Positions 18,269 through 26,981 of a stretch of DNA of 64,000 nt are shown here, piece after piece (the first letter of the stretch is position 1; every line of letters begins with the position of its first letter). The notes under the pieces were generated by a model. That model ran no database searches, was not told the origin of the DNA, and saw only the letters and a program-made list of their open reading frames with translations. The DNA is from Gammaproteobacteria bacterium UBA2679 (GTDB taxonomy: Bacteria; Pseudomonadota; Gammaproteobacteria; Pseudomonadales; Oleiphilaceae), in the NCBI GenBank assembly GCA_002354735.1, contig DEMD01000009.1, positions 491,627 to 555,626 on the forward strand, read 5' to 3'. The position numbers were made by a program, and so were the translations under genes.

Positions 18269-18294
18269 AATTCAAACAAACGTTTGTTTGAATT
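18269..18294. promoter_or_regulatory. Perfect 26-bp palindrome, probable PsrA operator
   Basis: AATTCAAACAAAC followed immediately by its exact reverse complement, with no mismatch and no spacer. It contains the CAAAC...GTTTG core known for PsrA, the TetR-family fatty-acid sensor of Pseudomonas and Shewanella, whose reported targets include the ETF and ETF-QO genes. It lies 47 bases before the etfD start codon and 189 bases from etfB, in the divergent promoter region. Confidence 0.8.
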
Positions 18295-18340
18295 TCGAAT
18301 TCCGCTATCATGAGGCCGAATTTTCTAGAGGAGATTGCTT

Positions 18341-19996
18341 GTGGAACGTGAGTCAATGGAGTTCGACGTACTCATTGTCGGTGCAGGTCCAGCCGGACTC
18401 TCCACGGCCTGCAGATTATTGCAGCGTGCCAAGGATGCCGGCAAGGAACTGACAGTCTGTGTGGTCGAAAAAGGCTCTGAGGTCGGCGCTCATATCATGG
18501 CAGGCACCGTCTTCGAGCCAACAGCTCTGAACGAGCTGTTTCCCAACTGGAAAGAGCTCGGCGCACCGCTGAACACGCCGGTCGACCATGACGAGATTTT
18601 CTACCTTCGCAGTCAGGATTCGGCCATCCAGTTTCCGAACATGCTTGTGCCAAAGAACATGCACAACGAAGGCAACTACATCATCAGCCTCGGCAACCTC
18701 TGCCGCTGGCTGGCTGAGCGCGCGGAGGAACTTGGCGCCGAAGTCTATCCGGGCTTCCCGGCTGCAGACATCCTGTACAACGATGACGGCAGCGTAAAGG
18801 GTGTCCTGACCGGTGACATGGGCGTAGGCCGTGATGGCGAACCTACCGACAGCTTCACGCCAGGCATGGAACTTCACGCCAAGTACACGATTTTCTCCGA
18901 GGGCTCGCGCGGCCACCTCGGCAAGCGCCTGATGGCGAAGTTCAATCTCAATGAAGGCAAGGATCCGCAGCACTACGGCATCGGCATCAAGGAGCTCTGG
19001 GACGTGCCGGCGGAACAGCACAAGCCGGGCCTCGTGGTTCATACGACTGGCTGGCCCCTTACCGAAAGCGGCTCCACAGGCGGATCGTTTCTGTATCACC
19101 TGGAGAATGGGCAGGTCTATGTCGGCCTGATTACCGACCTGAGTTACTACAACCCACACCTTTCGCCGTTCGATGAGTTCCAGCGCCTTAAGCTGCACCC
19201 GGAAATCAGGAAACACATCGAAGGCGGTAAGCGCGTGTCTTACGGGGCTCGTGCCATCACCAAAGGTGGCTTCAACGCACTGCCAAAGATGACTTTCCCG
19301 GGCGGTCTGCTGATTGGCTGTGACGCCGGCACGCTCAACTTCTCCAAGATCAAGGGCGCTCACTGTGCGATGAAGTCAGGCATTATTGCTGCTGACACAC
19401 TCGTCGATGCGCTGGTCAAGGACGATGTTGGCGGCAAGGAACTGGTCGCCTACACCGAGAACTTCAAGAACTCATGGCTGTATAAAGAGCTGTATGACGA
19501 GCGCAACTTCGGCCCGGGCATGCACAAGTTCGGCAACTTCCTCGGTGGCGCCCTGGCCTTCTTCGAGCAGAACATTCTGCATCGCAGCCTGCCGCTGACC
19601 ATCCGCGATATGGTACCGGATCACGAAACCCTGCGACCTGCAGACAGCTGCAAGCGCATGGAGTATCCGAAGCCGGACAACAAGCTCACCTTCGACAAGC
19701 TGACATCGGTGTTCATCTCGAATACCAACCATGAAGAAGAGCAGCCTGTACACCTGAAGCTGAAAGACCCATCTGTGCCTATCGAGTACAACCTGCCGAA
19801 GTACAATGAGCCTGCGCAGCGCTACTGCCCTGCCGGCGTGTATGAGGTGGTCGCACAGGATGATGGCAGCAAGCGCTTCCAGATCAACGCGCAGAACTGT
19901 GTGCACTGCAAGACCTGCGATATCAAGGATCCTACCCAGAATATTACCTGGGTAACGCCTGAAGGTGGTGGCGGTCCAAACTACCCCAACATGTAG
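18341..19996 (+). CDS. etfD: Electron transfer flavoprotein-ubiquinone oxidoreductase
   Basis: Membrane-associated enzyme moving electrons from reduced ETF to ubiquinone. 551 residues from a GTG at 18341, chosen because AGAGGAG sits about 7 bases upstream and the family usually begins MERE-x-MEFD. FAD-binding VLIVGAGPAGLSTA near the N-terminus, the quinone-binding/membrane-surface region in the middle, and the C-terminal 4Fe-4S ligands: CPAGVYE, then QNCVHCKTCDIKDP with C-x2-C-x2-C. Closed by a clear terminator. Divergent from etfBA, sharing the PsrA-type palindrome. Confidence 0.96.
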   Translation: MERESMEFDVLIVGAGPAGLSTACRLLQRAKDAGKELTVCVVEKGSEVGAHIMAGTVFEPTALNELFPNWKELGAPLNTPVDHDEIFYLRSQDSAIQFPNMLVPKNMHNEGNYIISLGNLCRWLAERAEELGAEVYPGFPAADILYNDDGSVKGVLTGDMGVGRDGEPTDSFTPGMELHAKYTIFSEGSRGHLGKRLMAKFNLNEGKDPQHYGIGIKELWDVPAEQHKPGLVVHTTGWPLTESGSTGGSFLYHLENGQVYVGLITDLSYYNPHLSPFDEFQRLKLHPEIRKHIEGGKRVSYGARAITKGGFNALPKMTFPGGLLIGCDAGTLNFSKIKGAHCAMKSGIIAADTLVDALVKDDVGGKELVAYTENFKNSWLYKELYDERNFGPGMHKFGNFLGGALAFFEQNILHRSLPLTIRDMVPDHETLRPADSCKRMEYPKPDNKLTFDKLTSVFISNTNHEEEQPVHLKLKDPSVPIEYNLPKYNEPAQRYCPAGVYEVVAQDDGSKRFQINAQNCVHCKTCDIKDPTQNITWVTPEGGGGPNYPNM

Positions 19997-20013
19997 CCTG
20001 ACCGGACTGCATG

Positions 20014-20052
20014 AAAAAGGCCCTGCGTACAGCGATGTACCAGGGCCTTTTT
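20014..20052 (+). terminator. Intrinsic terminator after etfD
   Basis: AAAAAGGCCCTG-x-GTAC and GTAC-x-CAGGGCCTTTTT form a long stem around a short loop, followed by T-rich sequence. With the A-run on the other side it could also stop transcripts coming from the minus strand (DUF1285 gene). Confidence 0.92.
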
Positions 20053-20084
20053 ATTTGGCAGCTATTCGCGTCGAAGTGACACGA

Positions 20085-20660
20085 TCAGGCTTCGATCGGC
20101 CCCAGCACATGCGATCTACCACCACTGTGCACCACTGCACAGGCTCTCCCGTCAACGTCTTCGACAGTCGATAGCTCCGTCAACTGATAAAAGACGGACC
20201 GACTCAGACGCGCGCGGAGATTGCGATGCAGTGTGAGATATGGCACGCCGTCGTGAAGCTCAAAGGTGCGTGAAGCATCGAGAACGACAGCGGGCGCGTA
20301 GTCCGGCTGCAATGCCAGGAACTCAGTGCCATTTTCGCTTAGTCTGTGGAAGGTCAGTATCTGGAATGGCGCATCAGCAACCTCGATGCGGGCCTTTTCG
20401 ACCGGCGTCGTCAGGTAGTGCTGGCCATCTTCACAGGACATGATACGACCAAATACCTGTCTGGTCGGCTCACGTGTAAGTGGTGCCCCCCGGTAGTGCC
20501 ATGTATTGTCTGCCGAAATTTCCAGCGGTAGATCATAAACGCGCTCGGGATGCCAGCGCTCAACTGGATACGGGTCGAGTGCAGCGGGCGCATCGTCACC
20601 GACCTGTTGAGCCTGCTCCGCCAGCAACCGTTTGATATCGATGTCGGGAACCTGACTCAT
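20085..20660 (-). CDS. DUF1285 family protein
   Basis: 191 residues. Matches the DUF1285 pattern: APLTREPTRQVFGRIMSCED, YLTTPVEKARIEVADAPFQI, and a C-terminal RSVFYQLTEL segment. The family is common in Pseudomonas and relatives as a small cytoplasmic protein of unknown function with a two-domain beta fold. Its ATG overlaps the sixA stop (ATGA), so it is the last gene of the rssB-rssC-gpsA-sixA run on the minus strand. Confidence 0.8.
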   Translation of the reverse strand: MSQVPDIDIKRLLAEQAQQVGDDAPAALDPYPVERWHPERVYDLPLEISADNTWHYRGAPLTREPTRQVFGRIMSCEDGQHYLTTPVEKARIEVADAPFQILTFHRLSENGTEFLALQPDYAPAVVLDASRTFELHDGVPYLTLHRNLRARLSRSVFYQLTELSTVEDVDGRACAVVHSGGRSHVLGPIEA

Positions 20661-21187
20661 TCATCGGCCTTTAGAAAATGGGCTGGCGCCGCCGCGCAAC
20701 CAGCAGCAAGATGCTGATAAGTGTCTGCATCAGGGAATCGGTAGCGGCGAATTTCAGCAGTAGCAAATGCACGGCCATCAGTCTTCGCACCCTCGAGACA
20801 GTGGCCGTCGAGCAGCGCCACGACCGGCATATGACAGACCACAAGAAAATGTTGGTTGGGATATTTTGTAAACACCGCCGACAGGCTATCTATGGCATCC
20901 TGGAGGGAGTCTTCCGGCGTGATACCATCGATGGTCAAGGCGTCCCGGGAAACGCAGTCTGCCTGCTGCATCACGAGCTCTGCAGTCTCTCGCGCTCTTA
21001 AGTAGGTGCTTTGAATAATCCGGTAAGCCGGCACCGGGCCAGCCTGATCGCGAAAAAATGCATCGAGCGCTCTACCCTGACGCTCGGCCTGCCGTGCACC
21101 TCTCGAGGTCAGCTCACGTTCTTCGTCCGTGATACCGTAGGCCTCGGCCTGACCGTGACGCATCAAAAGAAATTCTTGAACTGCCAA
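20657..21187 (-). CDS. sixA: SixA-type phosphohistidine phosphatase
   Basis: 176 residues of the histidine phosphatase (phosphoglycerate-mutase-like) superfamily. N-terminal LLMRHGQAEAYG carries the catalytic RHG, followed by the SixA-type DEERELTSRGARQAERQG, the STYLRARETAE region and the second catalytic His in LVVCHMPVVALL. SixA of E. coli dephosphorylates histidine phosphotransfer proteins (ArcB, NPr). Starts 23 bases after the gpsA stop and overlaps the DUF1285 gene. Confidence 0.85.
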   Translation of the reverse strand: MAVQEFLLMRHGQAEAYGITDEERELTSRGARQAERQGRALDAFFRDQAGPVPAYRIIQSTYLRARETAELVMQQADCVSRDALTIDGITPEDSLQDAIDSLSAVFTKYPNQHFLVVCHMPVVALLDGHCLEGAKTDGRAFATAEIRRYRFPDADTYQHLAAGCAAAPAHFLKADE

Positions 21188-21210
21188 TGGGAACTCCTGT
21201 TATCTGAAGC

Positions 21211-22284
21211 TTAGTTGCCCGGAGCGGCATCTGAGCCGCTTCTCGGCAGAATGAATTCAACGTCGCTATTTTGCCCCCTCGCCATAAGACTGCGAAGAAC
21301 CTTATCGACTGGGACCTGCTCATAAAGAATGGCGTAGAGACCGAAGGCCAGCGGCATATCGATGCCCATGGCCCGCGCACGTTCCGCGACGAGGCGTGTC
21401 GTATTCACACCCTCCGCCACTTGCCCGAGCGATGATACGATCGATTCGACCGATTCGTGCTGGCCCAGCGAATAGCCCACTCTGTAGTTACGACTCAAGG
21501 GTGAGGAACAGGTCACGACCAGGTCGCCCACCCCCGCCAATCCGAGGAAAGTCATCGGGTTCGCACCCATGCGCACCGCGAAGCGGCTCATTTCGGCAAG
21601 GCCGCGGGTAATAAGCATCGCCTTGGTGTTTTCACCCAGACTCAGGGCCGCTGCCATTCCAGCGATGATGGCGTAGATATTTTTGAGCGCTCCAGCGAGC
21701 TCGACGCCGAACACGTCACTGTTCTCGTAGACCCTGAAGGAATCACAGCCCAGTACGGCTTGAGTCGCTGCACGAAGCGCAGCACTCTCGCTGGCTATGA
21801 CTGTTGCCGTAGGCACTTGCGCAGCGACTTCCCGGGCCAGATTCGGGCCACTCAGCACCCCCGTTAGACAACCTGGTACCGTGCTGGCGAGTATGCCACT
21901 CATGAACTGAAACCCAGGCTGGGCTATGCCCTTGGTAAGAGAAATCCAGAACTGCCCAGGGTGGGCAAAGGCAGCCGCATCGCCGCAGACAGCCTGAAAG
22001 TGCTCGCTTGGTATCGCCACCATAACAAGTTCGGCATCGCGCACCGCCTCTTCCAGGAAGGTGGTTGCCTTCAGGTCTGGCGACAAGGCCGTGTCAGGGA
22101 GATATTTCTCATTACTGTGGCGCGTGTTGATTTCGGTGACCACATCACCGTCACGAATCCACTGAATTGTTTCCAGGACCTGGGGGTTCGCAGCCGCAAT
22201 AGTCGCCATAGCGGTGCCGAAGCTGCCGCCGCCGAGAATGCAGACTTTGGAGATCGGCGCCGGCATTGTCTTATCAGGAGCCAT
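21211..22284 (-). CDS. gpsA: NAD(P)+-dependent glycerol-3-phosphate dehydrogenase
   Basis: Makes sn-glycerol-3-phosphate for phospholipid synthesis. N-terminal Rossmann motif VCILGGGSFGTAMA, the LTKGI segment, GVLSGPNLAREVA, and the catalytic region with GALKNIYAIIAGMA (catalytic Lys) and a C-terminal GQVAEGVNT. Start uncertain: ATG at 22284 (overlaps the rssC stop by 11 bases) or 22266; the open frame runs up to 22329, but that would overlap rssC much more. About 330-350 residues, the family range. Confidence 0.92.
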   Translation of the reverse strand: MAPDKTMPAPISKVCILGGGSFGTAMATIAAANPQVLETIQWIRDGDVVTEINTRHSNEKYLPDTALSPDLKATTFLEEAVRDAELVMVAIPSEHFQAVCGDAAAFAHPGQFWISLTKGIAQPGFQFMSGILASTVPGCLTGVLSGPNLAREVAAQVPTATVIASESAALRAATQAVLGCDSFRVYENSDVFGVELAGALKNIYAIIAGMAAALSLGENTKAMLITRGLAEMSRFAVRMGANPMTFLGLAGVGDLVVTCSSPLSRNYRVGYSLGQHESVESIVSSLGQVAEGVNTTRLVAERARAMGIDMPLAFGLYAILYEQVPVDKVLRSLMARGQNSDVEFILPRSGSDAAPGN

Positions 22285-22816
22285 GGCGCCCGAGCGTCGC
22301 CCAGCGGCTTTCGTTCTCTGCCTGATCACACTCCAGCGCAGCTACGAGATCACGAAAGGTTTCCTTGTTCGCATCATTGATCTCCATCAGCGTGAGGTGG
22401 GCGGCAAGCACCTTCTGTCGCACTTCATCCTCACTGGCCTGAAGAATTGGAATCTCGAGCAGATCGCTCGCGTGGGCAGCGGCCTTGCTGACGATCACAA
22501 ACAGATCATCCAGCCCCATGGTCATGATCAACCTGGTAACGTCGGCATTGACCGATATGATGGTCGGCAGTATGCGATCCCGCTCCCTGGCGAACAGCCC
22601 GATCTTGGCGATAAGGCCGAGCGTGGTACTGTCCACGACAGTGGTTTCGGTGAGATCCACAATAACCGTGACGAAGCCTTCGTCAGCCTGCATGCGTTCG
22701 ATTACGCGATCAAGTGTAGAACAGAGGTTCAGCCGGATCTCGCCTACAAACTTGATGACGTAGACGCCACGCTTCTCTGCCTGAAGAATCTTGAAGCCGG
22801 GATTTACAACCATCAT
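22274..22816 (-). CDS. rssC: STAS-domain anti-sigma-factor antagonist (RssC-like)
   Basis: 180 residues. STAS domain at about 10-115: FVGEIRLNLCSTLDRVIE, VIVDLTETTVVDSTTLGLIAKIG (the Ser of DST is the expected phosphorylation site) and TRLIMTMGLDDLF. The VGEIRLNLCSTLD opening closely resembles Pseudomonas RssC. A ~60-residue helical extension follows. It starts directly after the rssB stop; the preceding phosphatase would control its phosphorylation state. No cognate anti-sigma kinase gene is in the window. Confidence 0.8.
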   Translation of the reverse strand: MMVVNPGFKILQAEKRGVYVIKFVGEIRLNLCSTLDRVIERMQADEGFVTVIVDLTETTVVDSTTLGLIAKIGLFARERDRILPTIISVNADVTRLIMTMGLDDLFVIVSKAAAHASDLLEIPILQASEDEVRQKVLAAHLTLMEINDANKETFRDLVAALECDQAENESRWATLGRHGS

Positions 22817-23994
22817 TAAACCAGCGTTTCGGTGATGGAGACGATGGCGATGTCGTCAGGGATCTCTGACAGGGCATCGAGCTGAAAAACCGACTCCAGT
22901 TCGCCGATAGTGTGGCCCGATGAACGCACTCTTTCAAGCATCAACGCTTCCTTGGCATCAAGCGAGGGCGCATCAAGCACTTCAAACAGGCCATCCGAGA
23001 CGATAATGATTGAAAAACCTGGCGGCAGGGGGCGCTCGAAAGTCTTGTAGTGGGCCTGAGCCATCAGCCCCACGGGAGCGCCGCGTCCTTCAAGAAATGA
23101 ACAGTCCTTGCCGTCACAGAACACTGGCATTGGATAGTGGGCGCCAACAGAATAGGTCAGCATGCGTTTTTCAGTATCGATGATGCCAGCGAACATCGTG
23201 AGATGCTTGCCCAGATCGGTCTCCAACAATTCACTGTTCACTCGCGCCAACAGGCGTTCTGGATGCAGGATATCGTCGCTCGACTGGCGGCGGATATTGC
23301 GCTGCAGGCGGTTGCTGAGGTTCTTGAGCAAAACAGTGACGAAGGCCGAGGAAGCGCCGTGCCCGGACACGTCGGCGAAATAGAACCCCACACGATGTTG
23401 ATCGATGTGATAGTAATCGAAGAAATCGCCACTGAGATACAGCGAGGGCTTGATACAGTGGTCGATACTGATCTTGCCAAAACGCAGGCCTTTCTCCGGC
23501 AGCATCTTCATCTGTACCTGCCGTCCGGCTCGTTGGTCCGCCCTGAGCTCATCCAGATTGTATTTGAATTCTGAAACGGTTCTCTCGAGATCCTGTCGAT
23601 AGCGCTTGGATTGCTTGAACAGACGGACCCGCTCGAGCTGCCGCGCCAGCGCTTCATCGAGCGCAGTGATGTCAAGGGCAACCTTGGAAACCACATCTGC
23701 GGCACCGGCCCGAAGTGTTTCCAGAATATGATCGGTAGAAATGGGATTGGTGAGAACGACGACGGGTGGACGCGGCTCGAAGGGCTCGAGAAAATCGGTC
23801 AGCCATGCCACACCCTCCGGCATAAGGTCGCCGATAATGACATCGGGGCGTTGATTCGCAGGCATTTCCGCACACGACTCTGGCGTGGCGGCAGCAGTGA
23901 CTTCGAAACCCTGGGCAGCAAAGTGTTCAACTAGCCAGCCTGAGGACCTTGAGTCCGCATCGATGACCAGTAAGTGCTCTTTGCTTTGTATCAC
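22816..23994 (-). CDS. rssB: Response regulator with PP2C (SpoIIE) phosphatase output (RssB-like)
   Basis: 392 residues. N-terminal receiver domain (about 5-125): LLVIDADSRSSG, phosphoacceptor in DVIIGDLMPEG and the T in VVVLTN; the usual Lys is in DVVSKVA. A linking coiled coil (about 130-165) leads to the PP2C phosphatase: SGDFFDYYHI, FYFADVSGHGASSAF, LTYSVGAHYPMPV, IIVSDGLFEV and DDIAIVSI, with the metal-binding Asp residues intact. Pseudomonas RssB/RssC and HsbR/HsbA are the closest known arrangements. First gene of the minus-strand run. Confidence 0.85.
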   Translation of the reverse strand: MIQSKEHLLVIDADSRSSGWLVEHFAAQGFEVTAAATPESCAEMPANQRPDVIIGDLMPEGVAWLTDFLEPFEPRPPVVVLTNPISTDHILETLRAGAADVVSKVALDITALDEALARQLERVRLFKQSKRYRQDLERTVSEFKYNLDELRADQRAGRQVQMKMLPEKGLRFGKISIDHCIKPSLYLSGDFFDYYHIDQHRVGFYFADVSGHGASSAFVTVLLKNLSNRLQRNIRRQSSDDILHPERLLARVNSELLETDLGKHLTMFAGIIDTEKRMLTYSVGAHYPMPVFCDGKDCSFLEGRGAPVGLMAQAHYKTFERPLPPGFSIIIVSDGLFEVLDAPSLDAKEALMLERVRSSGHTIGELESVFQLDALSEIPDDIAIVSITETLV

Positions 23995-24203
23995 GATTTG
24001 TCCGAGGTCACGATGAATGCAATAGCTTCCCTACCCACAGATTTCTCTTCCATCCAGACCCTCCTGCTGCGTAGCGTACAGTCTAGGTTAGTCCCGGCAG
24101 CCGGCATTGTCGTTGTTATAGAATTCCATTACCAGAGGCTAGGTAAAAAAGTTAGAGTGATCATACTAAAAGACCCATCACCAACCGATAAGCACTACTG
24201 ACT

Positions 24204-25667
24204 ATGATGCACACCCGTTCTTCTCCCCGTTTCGAGCTGCTTGGCCTTCGGGATCGTCTGATCATGGACCCCGTCCATGGCGGCATCGCGCTCAGCGAAA
24301 TCGAGGTGGCGATTATCGACCACCCCCTGTTTCAACGACTTCGCTACATCTGTCAGAACGATATATTGTCATTGGTTTTTCCCGGCGCTACCCACTCACG
24401 TTTCCTGCATAGCATCGGCACCATGCACGTGGGCCATCGAATATTCAGTCAGCTCCTGGAAAACGCTCTGGCCGAGAGGGTAAAACAGCACGGTCAGGCC
24501 TACGACTTGAGTGAAAGCCAGCTTGGCGCGCTGCACTTTTTCACCCAGATCGTGCGATTGGCCTGCCTGCTCCACGACTGCGGCCACAGCAGCTTCTCTC
24601 ATCAGTTCTCACGCGCCGAGTCGATTCACAAGCTTTTCGCTGACGGCAAGGCGGTGAAGACACTCTGGAAAGGCATCGACACGACGAAATTATTCGGGAG
24701 ACCGCCGGAAAAGATTGTCCATGAGCATTTTTCAGTGCGGTGTGCGATGGCCATTTTCCAGGATAGCCTGCCTGCGTCAGCGGACTTCACCATGGACGAT
24801 GTGCTTTGCCTGATGGAAACGACCGCGATACAGCCCAGCGAAGCGTTCATGGCGGCAACAGCTGCGATCTGGCCGGTGCTCACCGGTGATGCAGAGGGCA
24901 CGCTATCCTCTCAGGACGCGCTAGACGATGCTGCCCGTCATCTCATCGAGACATTGGGGCTGGTGGTATCTGGCGAGTTCGATGCTGACCGAGCGGACTA
25001 CATGCTCCGGGACGGCTTCCATTCGTCGGTCACGATCGGCGGCTTCAATATCGATCATCTCCTCAAAAATCTTCATATTGGCTGGGATTCCAAGGCGAAC
25101 TGGATGGGTTTTGCTGTCACTGGCAACGGCCTCGGCGCGCTTGAAGACTTCGTCTACAGCCGCTATCAGATGTACCGGAAGGTCTATGGTCACAAGACGT
25201 CCCAAGGCTTCGATCTCATTCTCAAGCACGCAATCAATGAGGTCATGGCCGACAGTGAGGTGTCAGACTTTGTCTACGACTGCCTCACGGACATTCAGGA
25301 ATTCCGCCATTTGACCGACAATTATTTCTGGGAACAGTTCAGGCGGTTCGCACGCACGAACCCGAATTCATGGTCGGAGCGCATCATAAACCGACGGCGA
25401 CTGAAGCATCTTCGTACCGTTCAGGATGCGGACGCGGAAACGCTGAAAACCCTCTCCAGAACGCTCGAGGACGAGCTTGGCATCGAGGCCGGTAATGGCG
25501 TCCTGCACTGCACCCTCAAGGCTCGCTTCTCCAAGATAGGCAGTGGCTATCGTGAAATCCGAGTGTTGAACAAGCGGACCGGCACGTACTCGGACATCAC
25601 ACACCAGAGCGACTTTTTCAGTAAATTCAGGGATGTATCAATCACCCACTTTTACCGGGAACCCTGA
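24204..25667 (+). CDS. HD-domain phosphohydrolase (COG1078, SAMHD1/dGTPase-like)
   Basis: 487 residues. The metal site of the family is visible: ATHSRFLHSIGTMHVG (H69), ACLLHDCGHSSFSHQF (H124-D125) and the late Asp in SGEFDADRADYMLRDG. DPVHGGIALSEIEVAIIDHPLFQRLRYICQ is the classic N-terminal region of COG1078. The family hydrolyses (d)NTPs or related phosphates, but the substrate here cannot be told. Single gene, divergent from rssB; the ATG at 24204 is followed by a second ATG at once. Confidence 0.85.
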   Translation: MMHTRSSPRFELLGLRDRLIMDPVHGGIALSEIEVAIIDHPLFQRLRYICQNDILSLVFPGATHSRFLHSIGTMHVGHRIFSQLLENALAERVKQHGQAYDLSESQLGALHFFTQIVRLACLLHDCGHSSFSHQFSRAESIHKLFADGKAVKTLWKGIDTTKLFGRPPEKIVHEHFSVRCAMAIFQDSLPASADFTMDDVLCLMETTAIQPSEAFMAATAAIWPVLTGDAEGTLSSQDALDDAARHLIETLGLVVSGEFDADRADYMLRDGFHSSVTIGGFNIDHLLKNLHIGWDSKANWMGFAVTGNGLGALEDFVYSRYQMYRKVYGHKTSQGFDLILKHAINEVMADSEVSDFVYDCLTDIQEFRHLTDNYFWEQFRRFARTNPNSWSERIINRRRLKHLRTVQDADAETLKTLSRTLEDELGIEAGNGVLHCTLKARFSKIGSGYREIRVLNKRTGTYSDITHQSDFFSKFRDVSITHFYREP

Positions 25668-25765
25668 GCAGTCGGCTGCTCTCGTGCACCTGTCGGCTGC
25701 TGGTGGTACTGTAGCGAAATCCGGTGGGTGCAGGGCCGCTTCCGCCGACTTCTGGTATTGAATTT

Positions 25766-26425
25766 ATGGCAGGTATGAAAACGAGAGAACGCATTGCGAT
25801 GGCGAGCCTGTCGCTGTTCAATCATTTTGGCGAGCCCAACGTCACCACACTACAGATTGCCGACGAACTGAATATCAGCCCTGGCAACCTGTACTACCAC
25901 TTCAAGAACAAGACCGAAATCATCAATGACCTCTTTGGCCGTTTCGAGCGTCAGATGCTGAACCTGATCAGCGCGCCCGACGCCGAGGTCTCCATTGATG
26001 ACTACTGGATAGTCCTGCACCTGGTGTTCGAATGTATTGCCGAATACCAGTTCCTGTACAAGGATCTGGTCAATATCCTGCAACGCTACGAACGCATAGC
26101 GCCTCGATTCCGCAAGATACTGAATCGAAAACTGGCCGTCACCCACAGTGTTCTGCAACGCCTGAAAGAGCGGCATGTCATCGACGCAGCAGATTCAGAG
26201 CTTGCGGCCTTGGCCCACAACGTCGTACTCACCTTGACCTGGTGGCCCAGCTACGATGTCGTCACGGCGAAACTGCCGCAGGAAATGGATCTGAACAGGG
26301 GTATAGCGCAGACGATCAGCCAGGTGGCCCCGTACCTGCGTGAAGCAGAGCGTGCCGAAGTTCTGGCCCTGAGTCGCGAATATCTGGCGACTGCTCCCGG
26401 AGGCAGTCCTGAACGGGAAGTCTAG
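25766..26425 (+). CDS. phaD: TetR-family regulator, PhaD-like
   Basis: 219 residues from the ATG at 25766; the open frame extends to 25724, and an ATG at 25775 (MKTRE) is also possible. N-terminal TetR helix-turn-helix: VTTLQIADELNISPGNLYYHFKNK (about 25-48), followed by the C-terminal ligand domain. The sequence MKTRERI...LFNHFGEPNVTTLQIADELNISPGNLYYHF is very close in pattern to Pseudomonas PhaD, an activator of phasin and PHA genes. A phasin gene sits convergently 25 bases downstream, which supports the assignment. Confidence 0.78.
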   Translation: MAGMKTRERIAMASLSLFNHFGEPNVTTLQIADELNISPGNLYYHFKNKTEIINDLFGRFERQMLNLISAPDAEVSIDDYWIVLHLVFECIAEYQFLYKDLVNILQRYERIAPRFRKILNRKLAVTHSVLQRLKERHVIDAADSELAALAHNVVLTLTWWPSYDVVTAKLPQEMDLNRGIAQTISQVAPYLREAERAEVLALSREYLATAPGGSPEREV

Positions 26426-26450
26426 AAGCGTCTGATGGCTGGGATTGCTG

Positions 26451-26951
26451 TCAGGACCTGCCGGATGGCTTACGTTGGTCAGCGCGAGCGCCGTTCTTGA
26501 CTTTGCTCTTGCTCGAGCGCTTGTCATTGTCGTCGCCCGCGTCTTCGGGATCGCGCAATCCGTCCCCATGCTCGGCCAGTGACAGTGCTATGACTGCTGC
26601 TCTCAATTTGGCCACTTCAACGCGGAGCTGATCAATCTCCTTCTGGGTCGGAATGCCAAGACGAACGAGTGTTTTCGATACCCGCTGATCAAATACGGAT
26701 TCGAGCCTGTCCCAGGTGGTGTTCGCGCGGTCCTTCACTTCCTCCACGCGACCTTCGACTACACGTATCTGTTTTTCAACGACGCCGCGGGTCTTGCGCT
26801 CGAGCTCTTCACCTTCCTGAACCAGCTTGTCGAAGACCTTGCCCGCGTCTTCCTCGGCTTTGTTGAACGCGCCCAGACCGGCTAACCAGATCTGCTGCGC
26901 AGAGTCCTTTATTCGGCCCGAAAGCTGTTTGAGAGGGTCCTGTTCAGACAT
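26451..26951 (-). CDS. Phasin, polyhydroxyalkanoate granule-associated (PhaI/PhaF family)
   Basis: 166 residues, PF05597. N-terminal amphipathic KQLSGRIKDSAQQIWLAGLGAFNKAEEDAGKVFDKLVQEGEELE is the granule-binding part; a leucine/valine heptad region (about 110-135) and a short basic, Ser/Lys/Asp-rich end follow. It lacks the long histone-like AAKP repeats of PhaF, so it is PhaI-like. CAGGAGA lies 7 bases upstream of the ATG. No PHA synthase or depolymerase is in the window. Confidence 0.85.
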   Translation of the reverse strand: MSEQDPLKQLSGRIKDSAQQIWLAGLGAFNKAEEDAGKVFDKLVQEGEELERKTRGVVEKQIRVVEGRVEEVKDRANTTWDRLESVFDQRVSKTLVRLGIPTQKEIDQLRVEVAKLRAAVIALSLAEHGDGLRDPEDAGDDNDKRSSKSKVKNGARADQRKPSGRS

Positions 26952-26981
26952 GGTATTCTCCTGCTACCTGAGCGGCTGGCG

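Noticed and set aside
18416..19363. 315-codon minus-strand frame
   Set aside because: Antisense to etfD, whose FAD and Fe-S motifs are intact in the other frame; no motif in this one.
23974..24201. 75-codon plus-strand ORF before the HD gene
   Set aside because: Begins inside rssB in antisense, has no ribosome-binding site and no family.
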